NCBI RefSeq assembly: GCF_000787575.1
Contig: NW_012236500.1
Span: 298,061 to 362,060, forward strand
Length of the DNA stretch: 64,000 nucleotides
Source of the DNA: Acytostelium subglobosum LB1
Taxonomy: Eukaryota; Evosea; Eumycetozoa; Acytosteliales; Acytosteliaceae
Direction of reading: 5' to 3'
The position numbers and the translations under genes were made by a program. Below the pieces are notes generated by a model, which worked only from the letters and a program-made list of their open reading frames with translations, was not told where the DNA came from and searched no databases. This document shows positions 1 to 11,738 of the stretch, piece after piece. The first letter of the stretch is position 1. The number at the start of each line of letters is the position of its first letter.

Positions 1-1
1 C

Positions 2-790
2 CCTGAAGTGATCTGTACACCTTCAGTATCATTCGCCAATAATGGTACACCTGTTGGTATCGACTCGTCCATTGGACTATCAGGTTCATCAATCAAGTCA
101 TCTACAGATGTGATCGCCAACACACTTGGTAATCAATCATCATCAACAGAGACCAAGGACCAGTATGGCAGTCACTTGGAATCAGTTATCAATGGCAAGA
201 ATAAGAATAAGATCACAGTGTTGTACAAACCATGGAAGAACAGACATAGAGAGTTGATCAACATATCAATACATTATGATCTACTTGTGGTACCTTCTGA
301 TGACAATGTTATTGTTGGTGTGGAATCATCCCAATACAATGGTGTTCACTATGAAGAGTCGTCAACACCAGGTGTCATTCAATTGACACCTTTGGACAAC
401 ATCAAGAGGTCAATTTCAATGGTACACTTATCAGGTAATAATCGATATGAAGAGATTGGAGTGGATGTTGCCGAGGGTGGCCAGTCAACATGCAACACTT
501 TGGAGAATTCCCAAGCATCACATACCCAGCAACCAATCATGAACAGGCAGTTCTTGGAGGGTAGCACAGGGATCAATTATAATCAATCATCAAATGACAA
601 TGGATCAGACATTGATATGATGATGTCAACTCGAGATGTGGATGTGGAAGTGGAAGTTGGTGGTCATTCTCCATCATCATCATGTTGGTCCAAATGTCCA
701 ATATCAACACTTGTCATTCATTGTCCACAACACATACTAAACAACAACAAAGTATCTTGTCAAGACAGTCATATTGATATAATCCCATAA
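2..790 (+). CDS. C-terminal part of an unrecognised protein (cut by the left edge)
   Basis: The frame starting at base 2 is open to the left edge and stops with TAA at 788-790, giving at least 262 residues. No ATG precedes it in the window, so the gene begins upstream. The visible part has a moderately structured segment around ITVLYKPWKNRHRELINISI (near residues 69-88), followed by a Ser/Asn/Thr-rich tail with a short acidic-valine stretch and three cysteines close to the C-terminus. No signal peptide or membrane helix is visible. I do not recognise the family. It converges on the cellulase gene, whose stop lies 177 bases away. Confidence 0.6.
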   Translation, partial: PEVICTPSVSFANNGTPVGIDSSIGLSGSSIKSSTDVIANTLGNQSSSTETKDQYGSHLESVINGKNKNKITVLYKPWKNRHRELINISIHYDLLVVPSDDNVIVGVESSQYNGVHYEESSTPGVIQLTPLDNIKRSISMVHLSGNNRYEEIGVDVAEGGQSTCNTLENSQASHTQQPIMNRQFLEGSTGINYNQSSNDNGSDIDMMMSTRDVDVEVEVGGHSPSSSCWSKCPISTLVIHCPQHILNNNKVSCQDSHIDIIP

Positions 791-966
791 CATATAACAT
801 TTAATAAATGTATTGTACATTATCTCATTATACTTGGTGTTGATCATGATCCAATTGAATGGATACAACTTGTTACAATTGTTTTATTAGTGTCCAAAGT
901 TGGATTATAAATCATGATTGATGATGGGTGGGAGGGTATGATGAATGAATGGCATTGTCAACTCGA

Positions 967-2337
967 TTAATGGGTGAAGGTTGAGTTGTGTGGGCCGACC
1001 TTGATGTTGGAGTAGACAACGTAGGCGTTGGGGTACTGGCTCTCGACGTACGATGGACTTCCAGAGGTGGTAGAACATCCTCCACGTGCAACACCTGGTT
1101 GGTTGGCTGGGACATTGGTTGGGTAGCTAGAGTCCAACCACAACATGTCAACTGCATAGTCATCCCAGAGAGACATGACGAGGACCATGCCACCTTGGAT
1201 GGCCTCGCCCATAGCCTTGAGACCACCGTGCTGGTTGAAAGAGTCAACGTCGCCAAAGGCCTTCTTCTGTTGGACACAGAACTCTTGGTTGATCACATTG
1301 CCTGGGACATCCTCAACGATCGAGAGGGAGTTGGGGATCACCTTGCCATCCTGGACGTAGAAACGACGGATCTCGGTGAGGGTTCCAGTTGGGGTACCAT
1401 CGTCGGTGATGAACTGGGTGACAACGGTGACAACCTTCTTGGTGTCGACGGTAAGGCCTGGTCCAAAGAAGGTCTCATTTCCCATACGGTATGGGTTGAA
1501 GTCACATCCATCTGGGTCACAGGTGCCAGAGTAACGGTTGGTCGAGCTGGCGCCTCCACACTTGTCACCATCACACATCACGTTGCCCGGGGTGTCACAC
1601 GCGTGTGGGGTGAGGGCGGTAGCCATGCTGTTGGCCTCCCAAAGGTCCATCTCGGCACAGCACGAACCATGACCTCCAAGTCCACTGTTGGTTGAAGTTG
1701 GGGTCCATCCCTCAGAGTTTGCCTGACCTTGGATAAACTTGACATCTCTTGGGCATTGAGCATCACAGTAGCCAGTTCCAAACTTGGCACCAGCCTTGTT
1801 TGTGGGGTGCTTGGCCATACCTCCATCAGAGTCCATCGATACCAAGTAGAGGGCACCGTTGAGACCACATGGCAAGTTGGATACATCGACGTCAAAGGTG
1901 AACTCTTGGCCGAGCAACTGGAACATCTGGTAATCAGAGTCGTTAGCCATCAGGTAGAGACGGGATCCAACATTCTTGTTTTGGCCTTGGGTCACAAAGT
2001 TGAGGCGGAGTGCGTCACCCTGGGTGGTGACTCCGTAGGTGGACTCGTACTGGGCTCCATCTAGAGCGCAGTTGGCAGCGCAGGTCACATCATCTGGACA
2101 GTATTGCTCGTTCCACAGGTTTCCGGTGTAGCAGTTGGTTCCTTGGGCACTGTGAACCCATCTCCAGTTGGCATCCATGACGACCTCTCCTTGGACCTGT
2201 TCACAATGGCCACCCTGTTGGCACTTTTGCCAAGTCATTTGTGGATGTACCTCTGGTGTCATTGTACCAGCTTGTTGGGCAATATTTAATGATATACATA
2301 ATGATACAAATATTAATAATATTTTAATTGATTGCAT
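967..2337 (-). CDS. cbhA: Secreted GH7 cellobiohydrolase (exoglucanase)
   Basis: Uninterrupted 456-residue frame with a hydrophobic N-terminal signal peptide (about residues 1-20), so the enzyme is exported. It is a glycoside hydrolase family 7 catalytic domain: the signature [11 protein letters not shown] supplies the retaining catalytic set E229, D231 and E234 (nucleophile, helper, acid/base). The many paired cysteines, GLNGALY and the [14 protein letters not shown] segment are also typical of Cel7 proteins. It hydrolyses cellulose chains processively, releasing cellobiose. There is no linker or CBM1 cellulose-binding module at the C-terminus, as in Dictyostelium CbhA but unlike Trichoderma Cel7A. 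The gene symbol follows that homology. In amoebae the likely substrate is bacterial or plant debris, or the cell's own spore and stalk cellulose. No intron is needed. GH7 membership is secure; exo rather than endo action is inferred. Confidence 0.93.
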   Translation of the reverse strand: MQSIKILLIFVSLCISLNIAQQAGTMTPEVHPQMTWQKCQQGGHCEQVQGEVVMDANWRWVHSAQGTNCYTGNLWNEQYCPDDVTCAANCALDGAQYESTYGVTTQGDALRLNFVTQGQNKNVGSRLYLMANDSDYQMFQLLGQEFTFDVDVSNLPCGLNGALYLVSMDSDGGMAKHPTNKAGAKFGTGYCDAQCPRDVKFIQGQANSEGWTPTSTNSGLGGHGSCCAEMDLWEANSMATALTPHACDTPGNVMCDGDKCGGASSTNRYSGTCDPDGCDFNPYRMGNETFFGPGLTVDTKKVVTVVTQFITDDGTPTGTLTEIRRFYVQDGKVIPNSLSIVEDVPGNVINQEFCVQQKKAFGDVDSFNQHGGLKAMGEAIQGGMVLVMSLWDDYAVDMLWLDSSYPTNVPANQPGVARGGCSTTSGSPSYVESQYPNAYVVYSNIKVGPHNSTFTH

Positions 2338-3642
2338 TTTTGTTTGATTTTGATTTGATTGAATATTATTTTTAGTTTAATTTAATATACAGATAATAAT
2401 AATAATTATTATAATAATAATAATAATATTAGTTGTTGTTATTATTACACACACACAATCTATATATTAAATGTAGAATGAAGATAGTCAGGATACCAAT
2501 TTATAGTTTGAGTCTTAGAGTTAGTTCTTAGGCTTAGGCTCTGACCGAGGCCGAAGAGTGGGGTATTCATTGTAATTCAACGACTCACCCTCACTCACAC
2601 ACTCTTACAGGACTCGGGGTTTGTGTTAAACTTAAGTAATATTATAACAATCTTTGACTTAACCAACCCTTGGAGAGGGCAGGGCCATCCATTTCTTGAC
2701 GGTTGACTACCGACAACATCATCACACCCATACTTTAGATGATGAGAAGGAGGAGGATGAGGATGTTGGGTCCAGCTATGGGAACGATAGATATCTTATC
2801 GACTCAATGTGGATTGTTTATTGAGAGACTCAATACAATACAAGTTGGTTGAGTGGGAACCTCGTCTAACCGAAAGATGTATCACCAATCTATTTTATCT
2901 TGAAAAGGTTTTCCAAATGGAGAACTAACCAATGGACGTTTGAGTTGTCAAAATGAAAAAAATCAACAAGGGGCCACTTGCAGAGTTTTGGCAGGGCTGG
3001 TGTTGACGTGATCTGATGTTATTGTTATTCCAATGAATGGATGAATGGATGAATGGATGAATAAAGGTGAAGGAAGATGGTGTCCGTATAAATGGAGACG
3101 GAGGTTTTGACTCGACACACAGACTACTACTCGACATTGGTCCGTTGAATTTATAACAGGAATCGGTATCACGACGCGTCTTTCAAATTAATCAATCAAT
3201 CTATCAATCAATAGTTCAATCAATCATAATTATCTTTGCATATACAATTGCAACTTCTTCCTACTCAAGTTGAAATTGCATCATCAATCAATCATTGCAG
3301 TTGAATACTTCAGAAGAGTATTCTAAAAATCTGATGAAGTGTAAATAGTTTAATTGAATTTCAAGTCAATAAAGATCCAACTGATAATCTTTAATATTAA
3401 AATATTTTGATTAAATAAATATTCCATCCAAACCTTCTCTTTCTAGCCCTCTCTCCAATTGGATAGTACAACCAGAATTACTTTTAAAATAATAAAATAT
3501 ATTTTGTTCTAGTTATCCCAAGTATACCTAGGCAAGTCCTTTACTTTGGCACTATACCATATAAAACTGACAATTACCTTCGTCACAATAGTATACATGT
3601 GGTTTTGATTTCCATCAATGAAGTATATTCATCGGTCCGTTG
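2338..3642. other. Intergenic region upstream of the GH7 gene
   Basis: About 1.3 kb without a supportable protein gene. The first 130 bases hold AT-rich (TAA/TTA)n sequence that probably contains the GH7 core promoter. The middle part (2470-2900) is less AT-rich but has only short open frames. A GAATGGATGAATGGATGAAT repeat lies near 3033-3062. I see no tRNA fold or known RNA motif here. Confidence 0.5.
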
Positions 3643-3660
3643 CCATTCAACTATGGAGCC
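3643..3660 (-). repeat. Inverted 18-nt copy of the tRNA-Pro 5' end
   Basis: Read on the minus strand, these 18 bases (GGCTCCATAGTTGAATGG) are identical to the first 18 bases of the tRNA-Pro gene at 3772-3789: the acceptor strand plus half of the D arm. After base 18 the similarity stops. The bases that follow on the minus strand form no anticodon or T arm, so this is a fragment and not a second tRNA gene. The two copies form an inverted repeat separated by 111 bases. Confidence 0.8.
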
Positions 3661-3771
3661 TTGATGTTCTGGGGATTATAATGAGATCCATTATGAATCT
3701 CAATAATTAAGATTTTGATTCGCCTATTTTTTAGGCTCTTATACTACTCGTTTTCTTAGCAACAACATAAT

Positions 3772-3842
3772 GGCTCCATAGTTGAATGGTACAATACTAC
3801 CTTTGGGTGGTAGTGGTCTGGGTTCGATTCCCGGTGGAGCCC
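3772..3842 (+). tRNA. tRNA-Pro (anticodon UGG)
   Basis: A 71-nt sequence folds into a full cloverleaf. The 7-bp acceptor stem is GGCTCCA with TGGAGCC; the D stem is GTTG/CAAT; the anticodon stem is CTACC/GGTAG with loop TTTGGGT, giving anticodon TGG at 34-36; the variable loop has 4 nt; the T stem is CTGGG/CCCGG with loop TTCGATT. The discriminator base is C, as in eukaryotic tRNA-Pro. The internal B box GGTTCGATTCC is intact. There is no intron and no encoded CCA. It reads proline CCA and probably CCG/CCU codons. It stands alone between the cellulase and CPSF1 genes. Confidence 0.95.
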
Positions 3843-3988
3843 AATCTTTATGTTCTTTGAGCCCCATTCCGAACTTCCGAAAGCCCCCTCAGTGACAAGT
3901 TCATCAGAAGACCCTCACAACCGTGTTCAATCAAACAAGCATATTATTATCTCTTTGTTCAAACAAACACACATATATTATATAGAAG

Positions 3989-6900
3989 ATGAATACATAC
4001 CTATTTCAAAAGCAACTGCGACCTCCAACAGGTGTAGAGCATTGTGTAAAGGCCAACCTCATCTCTAACGATCATGTCAATCTAGTTGTTGCAAAGACAA
4101 CACTATTACAAGTCTATACAATACGTTATGATCGTGTTACAACAACTACATCAACAAGCAATGATGATAACAATAACAACAACAACAACTCTGATGACAA
4201 CAATCAATCGACATCTACAACAACAACCATTACAACAACAAAACCAACACTTGAACTTAGTATTGAAGTCAACTTATTCGCATCGATTGAATCACTCAAT
4301 GTTATTAGACTACCAGATAGCTCATGCGACTCTATAATACTATCATTCCGCGATGCAAAGGTATCGATACTCAACTACAATCCAGAGACTCAACAGTTGG
4401 ACATCTCTTCGATGCACTTTTATGAGAATAGAGTCGACTTGAAGAATGGTCGCGAGTCATTCACCAACCCCCCGTTGATCAAGGTGGACTATCAACAGCG
4501 CTGTGCTGTGATGCTGGTGTACGACCGCCACATTGCCGTGCTGCCCTTTCGCCAGTCATTCTCGTCGATCCTAGACGAGGACGATGACGACGACGAGCAG
4601 ACGGGCGGCACCGCCGCCAACAAGGAGAGCTACATCATCAGCCTCAACAGTCTGGGCATCGAGAATGTCAAGGATCTGTGCTTCCTGCACGGCTACTACG
4701 AGCCCACCATCCTGTTCCTGCACGAGCCCAGCCAGACGTGGACCAGCAGGATTAGCACCAAGAAGTTTACGAACGTGCTGACGGCCGTCGAGTTGAATAT
4801 ATCGCAGCGACAGCAACCCGTTATTTGGTCGATCGAGTCGATGCCCTACAATTGCTACCGACTGGTGGCGGTGCCAGAGCCGCTGGGCGGCGCAGTCGTG
4901 GTCACTCCCAACATCATGTTCTATTGCAATCAAACATCACGCTATGGTCTTGGCTGCAACGAGTATGCCAACACAGACACTGGTGACAGCTTCCAATTCC
5001 CCATCGACTCTGACTCCACCAACCTCGTCTTTACACTCGATTGTTCAATATTCACATTCCTCGAGTCTGATCGATTACTTGGATCACTAAAGAATGGTGA
5101 GCTGTATGTATATCCAGGTCCTGGCACTCAACTACCTCATCAATCATACTCATTACTCAATCATTCTCCAATCCCAGGCTTATCTTCCACTTGGCCTCTG
5201 ATGGCAGGAATGTACAACGTATCAACATTACCAAGGCAGGTGCAAGTGTCCTATCCTCATCTGTAAGTCCCTTTGATTGAATGAATGAATGAATGAATGA
5301 TTGCTAACATGTTACATCCATAATCCAAGATATGTGTACTCACTTCCAACTTGTTATTCTTGGGCTCGAGACTTGGAGATTCATTGTTGTTGCAATACAC
5401 AGAGAAGGTGATTGATGTCGAGTCAACGGACAATGTGGAGAATCTAAGCAATCCTTATAAGAAACAAAAGTCTGATGAAGTGTTTGATATGTTTGATGAT
5501 GAAGAGCAACAACATCTCAACAAAAAGAACAACAACAATAGCAAGAGCAACACTGGCAACAACAAAGACAAGAATGGTGATGCGATGGAAGACGACGACG
5601 ATGACGACATATTCAATGAGAAGAAGAATCAACTCAAATCATATCAGCTGAACATTTGCGATCACATTACAAACATTGGACCAATCAGTGACATGATCAC
5701 CGGCGTCAGCTACGACTCGGCAAGTGTGTCAAATCAAGAATCATACCAACAGCGCAATCTAGAGTTGGTGTCTTGCAGTGGCCATGGCAAGAATGGTGCA
5801 TTGACAATCTTGCAGAATGGTGTCCGCCCTGAGCTTGTGGCCACGTTCGAGCTGGCTGGAGTGCGTCAGGCATGGGCCGTCTGCGTGGACGATCCTTCAG
5901 CACCCGGCGCACAAAAGAAGCGCACTCACGACTCTGATGTTCTGGACAACTCATGGCACACATACCTCTTTGCCTCACTAGAGAACACGACACTTATCTT
6001 CTGGACTGGCAAGGAGCTCAAGGAAATCCCTGGCAAGATCGATCACGCCACCATCACCATCGGCAGCATATTCAATCGCAAGAGGATCGTGCTGGTCTAT
6101 CCCACTGGCATCAAGTTGTTAAGTGGACGTATGTATCATCGATAGACAGTCCCTGGAATGATCCATACTAACGACTCTCAATCAATCAAAACGATCAGAC
6201 TCAAACATCACTCAAGAGATACCAATGAAGGATATTAGGACAGCATATGTGATTGATCCTTATGTGTTGGTCTTGCACAAGGATGGCACGATTGCCATTT
6301 TGAAGGGAAACTCTGGTGTTCATCAATTGATGGAGTACTCATTCCCAGCGCCAAAGGACTTCACCGTGGCATGCTCACTCTTCCAAGACCTGCAGGATAC
6401 GCCATTCTTTAATGAGAACACATCTCAAGTCTACATGATCCTGCTCAACAGGCGATCGACAATGGATATCTACTGTCTCGAGACCAAGGAGATAGTATAC
6501 TCAGCCGTCAATGTAAATAGAGAGTATGAGACACTTGGCCTGCAGATGAATCACTTCACATCCAGTCAACTATTCCTGCATGCGAATGGTGGTGGCAAGT
6601 CATCGTCGTCCTCATCATCATCGAATCAACAGTCCTCCTCATCAACAGACTTCCCTCTGATCGTAGAGATAGCCATTCATTATATCTCCAGCTCCCAGCA
6701 TGCATCCCCATACCTTGTTGTAAGTCCAACCCTCAACCCTCAACCCTTACCCTTGCCCTAACCCTTACCCTCACACATCAAACTACAAGGCATTGAATGA
6801 ACATGGCGAACATATAATATACAAAGCATTTAAATATCCTGATCAGATGAATAGAGGCCAGAACTTGGTACGCTTTACAAAGGTGTCGTCATCAAGTCAG

Positions 6901-8505
6901 GCTAGCTCGACAAGGTCACATGTGGCAGGCCAGGACGAACCATTCTATTGCCGCAAGATCATTGGCTTTGACAATATATCCAACAAGCGTGGAGTGTTCA
7001 TCTGTGGCAAGTCACCAATGTGGTTGTTTGGCGAGAAGAACTACCTGCGACGTCATCCCATGAACTTTAACGAGGGCGTCACCTCGTTCACACCCTTCCA
7101 CAATGTCAACTGTGCACATGGCTTTGTCTACTTCACTGAGAAGGGTGTGTTCCGCATCAACCAGCTATCCAAACAGATGAACTACGAGAATGAGTGGGCC
7201 ATCAGGAAGATTGCGCTGCGCATGACCTGCCACAAGATCTCCTTCCACCCCGAGTCCAAGTGCTACGTGCTCATCATCTCGTATCCCCAGGCGCCACAGA
7301 CTGACGAAGACGAGGAGAAGGAGAAGGAGAAGGAGAAGTCTCGCAAGCCATTGGTGCTCGAGGAGAAGTTCCAGGTGAAGCTGCTGGACCCAGCACGCCA
7401 ATGGACCATCGTCGACTCGTTCTCGATGAGTGAGAAGGAGACGGTGCTCACGGCAAAGATCATCCAGCTCAAGTCGCAAGATGCCGATGGAATCAAGCTC
7501 AAGCCATTCCTGTGCGTTGGTACTGCGTATACGCTGGGCGAGGACACAGTCTGCAAGGGTCGCATCCTGATCTTTGAGATCGTATCGCATCGAGAGCTCC
7601 AGACCGAGGAGACCACAGCCAACGAGGATGGCGACGAAGAACAGGCACCCAAGGAGAAGTTCCGTCTGAACCTGCTTCACGAGAAGGAGCAGAAGGGACC
7701 AGTCACAGCGCTGGCCGGTCTGTGTGGCATGCTGATCATGACAATCGGACCCAAGATGATCGTCAACCACTTCAAGACGGGTGTGCTTACTGGTGTGGCC
7801 TTCTTTGATACACAGGTCTTTGTCATCAGCATAACAACCGTCAAGAACTACATATTGATCGCCGACATGTACAAGGGCGTCAGCTTCTTCCGTCTGAAAG
7901 AGGGCAAGACTCTGGTGCTGCTGGGCAAGGACTACGACCCATCTTCCAGTGTGTTTGCAAGCGAGTTTGTAATCAATGACAAGGTGCTGTCAATCATCAC
8001 CTCCGACCTGGACAAGAACCTCAATCTACTCTCGTTCGACCCCACCGACAAGGGCTCGTTCGAGGGCAAGATGCTGCTGCATCGCTCGTCCTACCATATC
8101 GACGCCAGCACCTCCAAGTTTGTGCGCACACCCATCCGCAGCTCAGACAACACGACCAAGAACGACAAACACATGCTACTGTTTGGCACGCTGGATGGTG
8201 CCATCCACGCACTGGTACCAATGGAGTTCAACAAGTTCCAATTCCTCCAACATCTGCAATCAAGACTCTACCTGCTGCCCCAGGTGGCCGGCCTCAACGC
8301 ACGTGCACATCGTGCCAAGGACGTCCACGTCACCGTTCACAACAAACAGACTCCGCTGCCATCCATTCTCAATGGCGACCTACTACACCAATACCATGCG
8401 CTATCCAGGGAGGACAAGAAGTTAGTTGCGCAGTCACTTGGAGTGACCCCCAACGAGATCGACAACCAACTCTCATTATTATCCAACTCCTACAACATGT
8501 TCTAA
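3989..8505 (+). CDS. cpsf1: Cleavage and polyadenylation specificity factor subunit 1 (CPSF160)
   Basis: Five exons (3989-5103, 5178-5262, 5330-6128, 6199-6719, 6790-8505) join in frame to 1,411 residues, close to the usual length of about 1,440. The N-terminus reads NTYLFQKQLRPPTGVEHCVK and is followed by the NLVVAKTTLLQVY strand. TSNLLFLGSRLGDSLLLQYT, just after the second intron, is a family hallmark. The WD-like beta-propellers (MMS1_N type) are followed by the CPSF_A C-terminal region in the last exon. The protein is the nuclear scaffold of the CPSF polyadenylation module and holds the AAUAAA-recognising subunits. Intron 1 explains an apparent frameshift in the first long frame: without it the GELLIFHLASDGRNVQRI strand is lost. 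Lineage-specific inserts are an Asn/Thr run near residues 50-85, acidic runs, and a Lys/Glu run in exon 5. The introns are 67-74 nt long. Confidence 0.95.
6720..6789 (+). repeat. Degenerate CCCTAA-like repeat inside CPSF1 intron 4
   Basis: The 70-nt intron between CPSF1 exons 4 and 5 starts with GTAAGT, ends with CAAG, and consists mostly of loosely repeated CCCTCAA, CCCTTAC and CCCTAAC hexamer/heptamer units. It resembles telomere-type repeats of other eukaryotes. The splice sites are intact and the flanking exons are in frame, so it behaves as an ordinary intron. Confidence 0.6.
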
Positions 8506-8659
8506 CTAGTCCTTATCCCATAAATAAACAAGCTTGGTAGTAAGTCCTGGACTACTGTTCGCGGACATCCATCCATCCCATACATTCATTAAATTATAGT
8601 TTTATTCGATCGATAGGTTATGTACATTATCTCATTCATTAGATTGATTGAATGATTGA

Positions 8660-9202
8660 TTAGAAGACGTCAGAGTCATTGGTATTCTTCTTGGCGAATA
8701 ATGGGTTGTTGAGGTAGACTGGCACTTTGGGTCGGTCAGCAGACTGTGCAGCATGACGACTGGCAATCTTTACTAATGAATCCTTGGGGAAATAGACATT
8801 GGGACTACCTGGACATTGTGGACTGGATGTTCCAGTTGACACAGGACTGAACTGTCCAACATTATTGGCAATAAAATACTGCTTGTGAACTAACATATTT
8901 GTTCTCGTATAGATAGTTAACTTTAAAAATGAAGGAAGATTGGTGTATTGTTGAGATTGAGATTGAGATCTGGAAGTGTTGTCTTATTGTTTTATCGGGG
9001 AATCCACCTAGTGCCATCCATCCATCCAAGTTGCCAGCAATAAAGCATTGGTCCATTTGTCATTAGCTTGGATGAGTGTGGCAGGGAAGGATGGCTGAAA
9101 GGTACTCTTGGTCACATGATTCGCGCCAATGACCATGCTCATACCCATATCAGGACACTGACGAGTGAGTGTGTTGTTGGTGTGATCCACAACAGTTTCC
9201 AT
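8660..9202 (-). CDS. Small unrecognised protein, probably two exons
   Basis: Two coding-like segments lie in the same orientation. The first starts at ATG 9202 and reads 64 residues, with PDMGMSMVIGANHVTKSTFQ in its middle, to a TAG at 9008. The second (8660 to about 8890) has a Pro/Ser-rich stretch and ends in NNPLFAKKNTNDSDVF. Between them (about 8890-9010) is an AT-rich segment ending in a plausible acceptor (ATGTTAG at about 8893), so they are probably exons of one gene of 120-140 residues. I could not find a donor that keeps the first frame open; a GGATGGATGGATGG microsatellite at the junction may have slipped. No family is recognised. The stop lies 155 bases from the CPSF1 stop (convergent). 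Confidence 0.4.
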
Positions 9203-9473
9203 AACTACGAGAGTGAGTGTGTGAGCGTGTGAGTGGTGTCGATTACTTGTCCATCACCAACACAGCTCACACCACACATATATCTGAACATCAAGATATA
9301 TGTTAATTGTCGGACAACTTATTACTTGTGAGTGTAATAGTGTCACAACGAGTTATGAGTGGATGGTGATCCGCGGGACAAGACAGTCTTGTAAAAGTAT
9401 TTGAAGTTGACATGCCAACTGGTCCAGTGATGCAGTTGTTCATGTCCAAGATCACACTCCCTCCTTGGAAGGA

Positions 9474-9978
9474 TTATGTCTTTGATGTTGATGATGATGC
9501 AGTGTGAACACGAGGATCTCTGGACTTGCCAAGTGACTTTAGAGAGTTGAGATATCTCTTCATTGTAGAGTACTTATGTGCGCCCAACGTATACAATGCA
9601 CCCCAACTATATATTCCACTCTCATGCAGATCATCAAATATCAATCTAATAGCATAGTTGCCAACAGACTCACATCCAATAATACGAACGAATCGTCTAC
9701 CTGCCACAACCTGACAAATATGTGATTGATTGATTAGCGATGTTTGTTTGAATGAATGAACGAACGAACGAACAATCAATGATCCCATAACATACTTTCT
9801 TTTGAGATGGATGATGTCCTTGTACTTCGGCTGAGGGACTCTCGACACGAAGGTACTCTGCAGGCAATGAGTATTGTTTGCCATCATCAAAGAGTAGATT
9901 CAAACGTCTTCCCTTCTCCGCGACCTTGATCTCAGTCGGGCGAACACTTGACCTAAGTATACTACTAATCCTTAACAT
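9474..9978 (-). CDS. DUF971 / GBBH-like N-terminal domain protein, probably mitochondrial
   Basis: Two exons (9978-9796 and 9710-9474) joined at GTATGT...TGTCAG in phase 0 give 139 residues. The start MLRISSILRSS looks like a short mitochondrial presequence. The core has RPTEIKVAEKGRRLNLLFDD, then EYLRVESPSAEVQGH, and after the splice RFVRIIGCESVGNYAIRLIF and HESGIYSWGALYTLG. This pattern is the DUF971 domain, which is also the N-terminal domain of gamma-butyrobetaine/trimethyllysine hydroxylases. Here it stands alone without a 2-oxoglutarate dioxygenase domain. Stand-alone members have been linked to iron-sulfur cluster proteins, but a precise role is not established. A longer upstream extension in the same frame is unlikely because it begins with low-complexity His/Ile sequence. 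Confidence 0.85.
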
Positions 9979-10576
9979 TATGATGACGATAATATATAAA
10001 TGTTGATAATGATGATGATGATATTTGTGGACTGAGCCAGAATAAGGGTTGAGAAGAAAAACACAATGTCGGTCAAAGATCCAGAATGAATGCTCGAAGT
10101 TCATCTTGATGGGTTTGATGTTTTTTTTGAAGGTTCCAAACTGCAAAACTTACAACTTGTTCAAAAAACATGAAAGATTAATTAACATTTTAAAATTAAT
10201 TTGATAATAATAACCCCCAATCTATGTTTTAAAAACTATAAATAACAAAAACTAACCAGATATAAATTAATTAATTTGACGAGAGTGATTTGTTGGGGGG
10301 GTTTGGAGCATGAACGCAAACAACATTCACCCCCCTCCCACCAGCTCTTGTATCACATCACCAGACCGCCAACAAAGTGAATATGGTTAAACTGTTCTTT
10401 TGGTTGTGGTAGTGTTTGTTGGTTTGTGGTCGTGGTGGTAGGGTAGTTATCAACATTATTACATCTCACATCCTCCCCTTCTAATTCATTCATACACATA
10501 CATTACACACACACACACATACTCAATCAATCACACACACACAGACACACACACATTCAATCAAATATTAATTAAA

Positions 10577-10607
<31 letters not shown>

Positions 10608-11240
10608 TCAAGTATACAGATACAATCACTCTATTACACACACAATACGCAATAACCACACGCATACACACCATCACAAATTCGATCAATCAATCATCAC
10701 ATCACACTCACTCACTCAATCACTTAACCTCAGCATTCAATCAAACAATCAATCAATCAACAAAATAATATTACCCCAACAACAACATCAGCATCTGCTT
10801 AATTAATTAACCCCAATAATTGGACAACATCAGAGCAGCATCGTTACATCCAGCCAGCCACAGTCCATTCATTTATTCATTCATTTCATTCATTCATTCA
10901 TTACCCCAATATCATCACCATCACCATCACAATCACAATCACACACATTCCAACGAAGCAACCAACCATCATCATTATCAACAACAACAACAACAAACAA
11001 CAAGCGTACCCAACACTGCTGCAGTACTTGTGAATAATTAATTTTCTCCCTCTAGTACGTACACTTACTTACTTTATAGATATATGTATATAATATATAG
11101 TTATTAATTCAATCAATCTTTATTAAATAATTAATTAATTATCCAGACATTAATTAATTAATATTCACAAAATCGCGATCAATCGATCATTCGATTTATT
11201 TCTCCATTCCAAACAAATTTAAAACAAGAAGAAAGAAGAC
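9979..11240. other. Divergent spacer with microsatellites upstream of the homeobox gene
   Basis: A 1.26-kb region between the DUF971 start and the homeobox-ankyrin start. It contains (TAT)n at about 10574-10606, (CA)-rich stretches around 10495-10560 and 10630-10680, CAATCAATC runs, and AT-rich sequence close to the ATG at 11241. It probably carries both promoters and a long 5' leader. A 73-codon frame at 10820-11041 is made only of repeat-derived residues and is not called. Confidence 0.5.
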
Positions 11241-11678
11241 ATGTCTCAGCGAGTGGCACCTGCACACTTTGCTACAAACCCAGCAGGGGCAGCAGCTTCA
11301 ATACCCTTTGGATATCCAATGCAGGGTCATCATCAAACATATGCCCATCATCATCATCATTATGGACATCTGACAGAAAGAGTACCACATCATCATAATC
11401 CTCATAATTACATTGGTCATCATCATGGAAATTATAATCCAAGTTCATCAACATCATCTTCATCATCAACATCAACATCATCATCTCCACTTTACAACAC
11501 CAACACATCACCATACCATAATATACATTCACCACCAACAACTCAATCACAACAACAGCAACAACAACAGAGAGAACAACAGAGCAAAGTAATCGATTAT
11601 TATTCTGCCAAACAGAAACAACAACAACAAATCCAACAGCATCAACAACAACTTTATCAACAACAACTACTCCATCAC

Positions 11679-11738
<60 letters not shown>

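Noticed and set aside
988-1695. 235-codon plus-strand frame within the GH7 gene
   Set aside because: Antisense of a well-conserved catalytic domain; its translation shows no family features.
2595-2615. Possible Dictyostelium class I small RNA 3' motif (CTCTTACAGGACT)
   Set aside because: Only part of the known 11-nt motif is present, no paired 5' GTTG stem partner could be found at the right distance, and the texture is ordinary spacer.
3600-3660. Second tRNA gene on the minus strand
   Set aside because: Only the first 18 bases match. There is no anticodon arm, no T arm with GGTTCGATTCC, and no matching acceptor 3' strand.
5099-5330. Apparent frameshift and premature stop in CPSF1
   Set aside because: Two ordinary introns (5104-5177 and 5263-5329) restore the conserved LIFHLASDG and NLLFLGSRLG strands, so the gene is intact.
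10820-11041. 73-codon frame upstream of the homeobox gene
   Set aside because: It codes only simple-sequence His/Ser/Gln runs from CAT/TCA repeats, with no conservation-like features. It is more likely part of the 5' leader.
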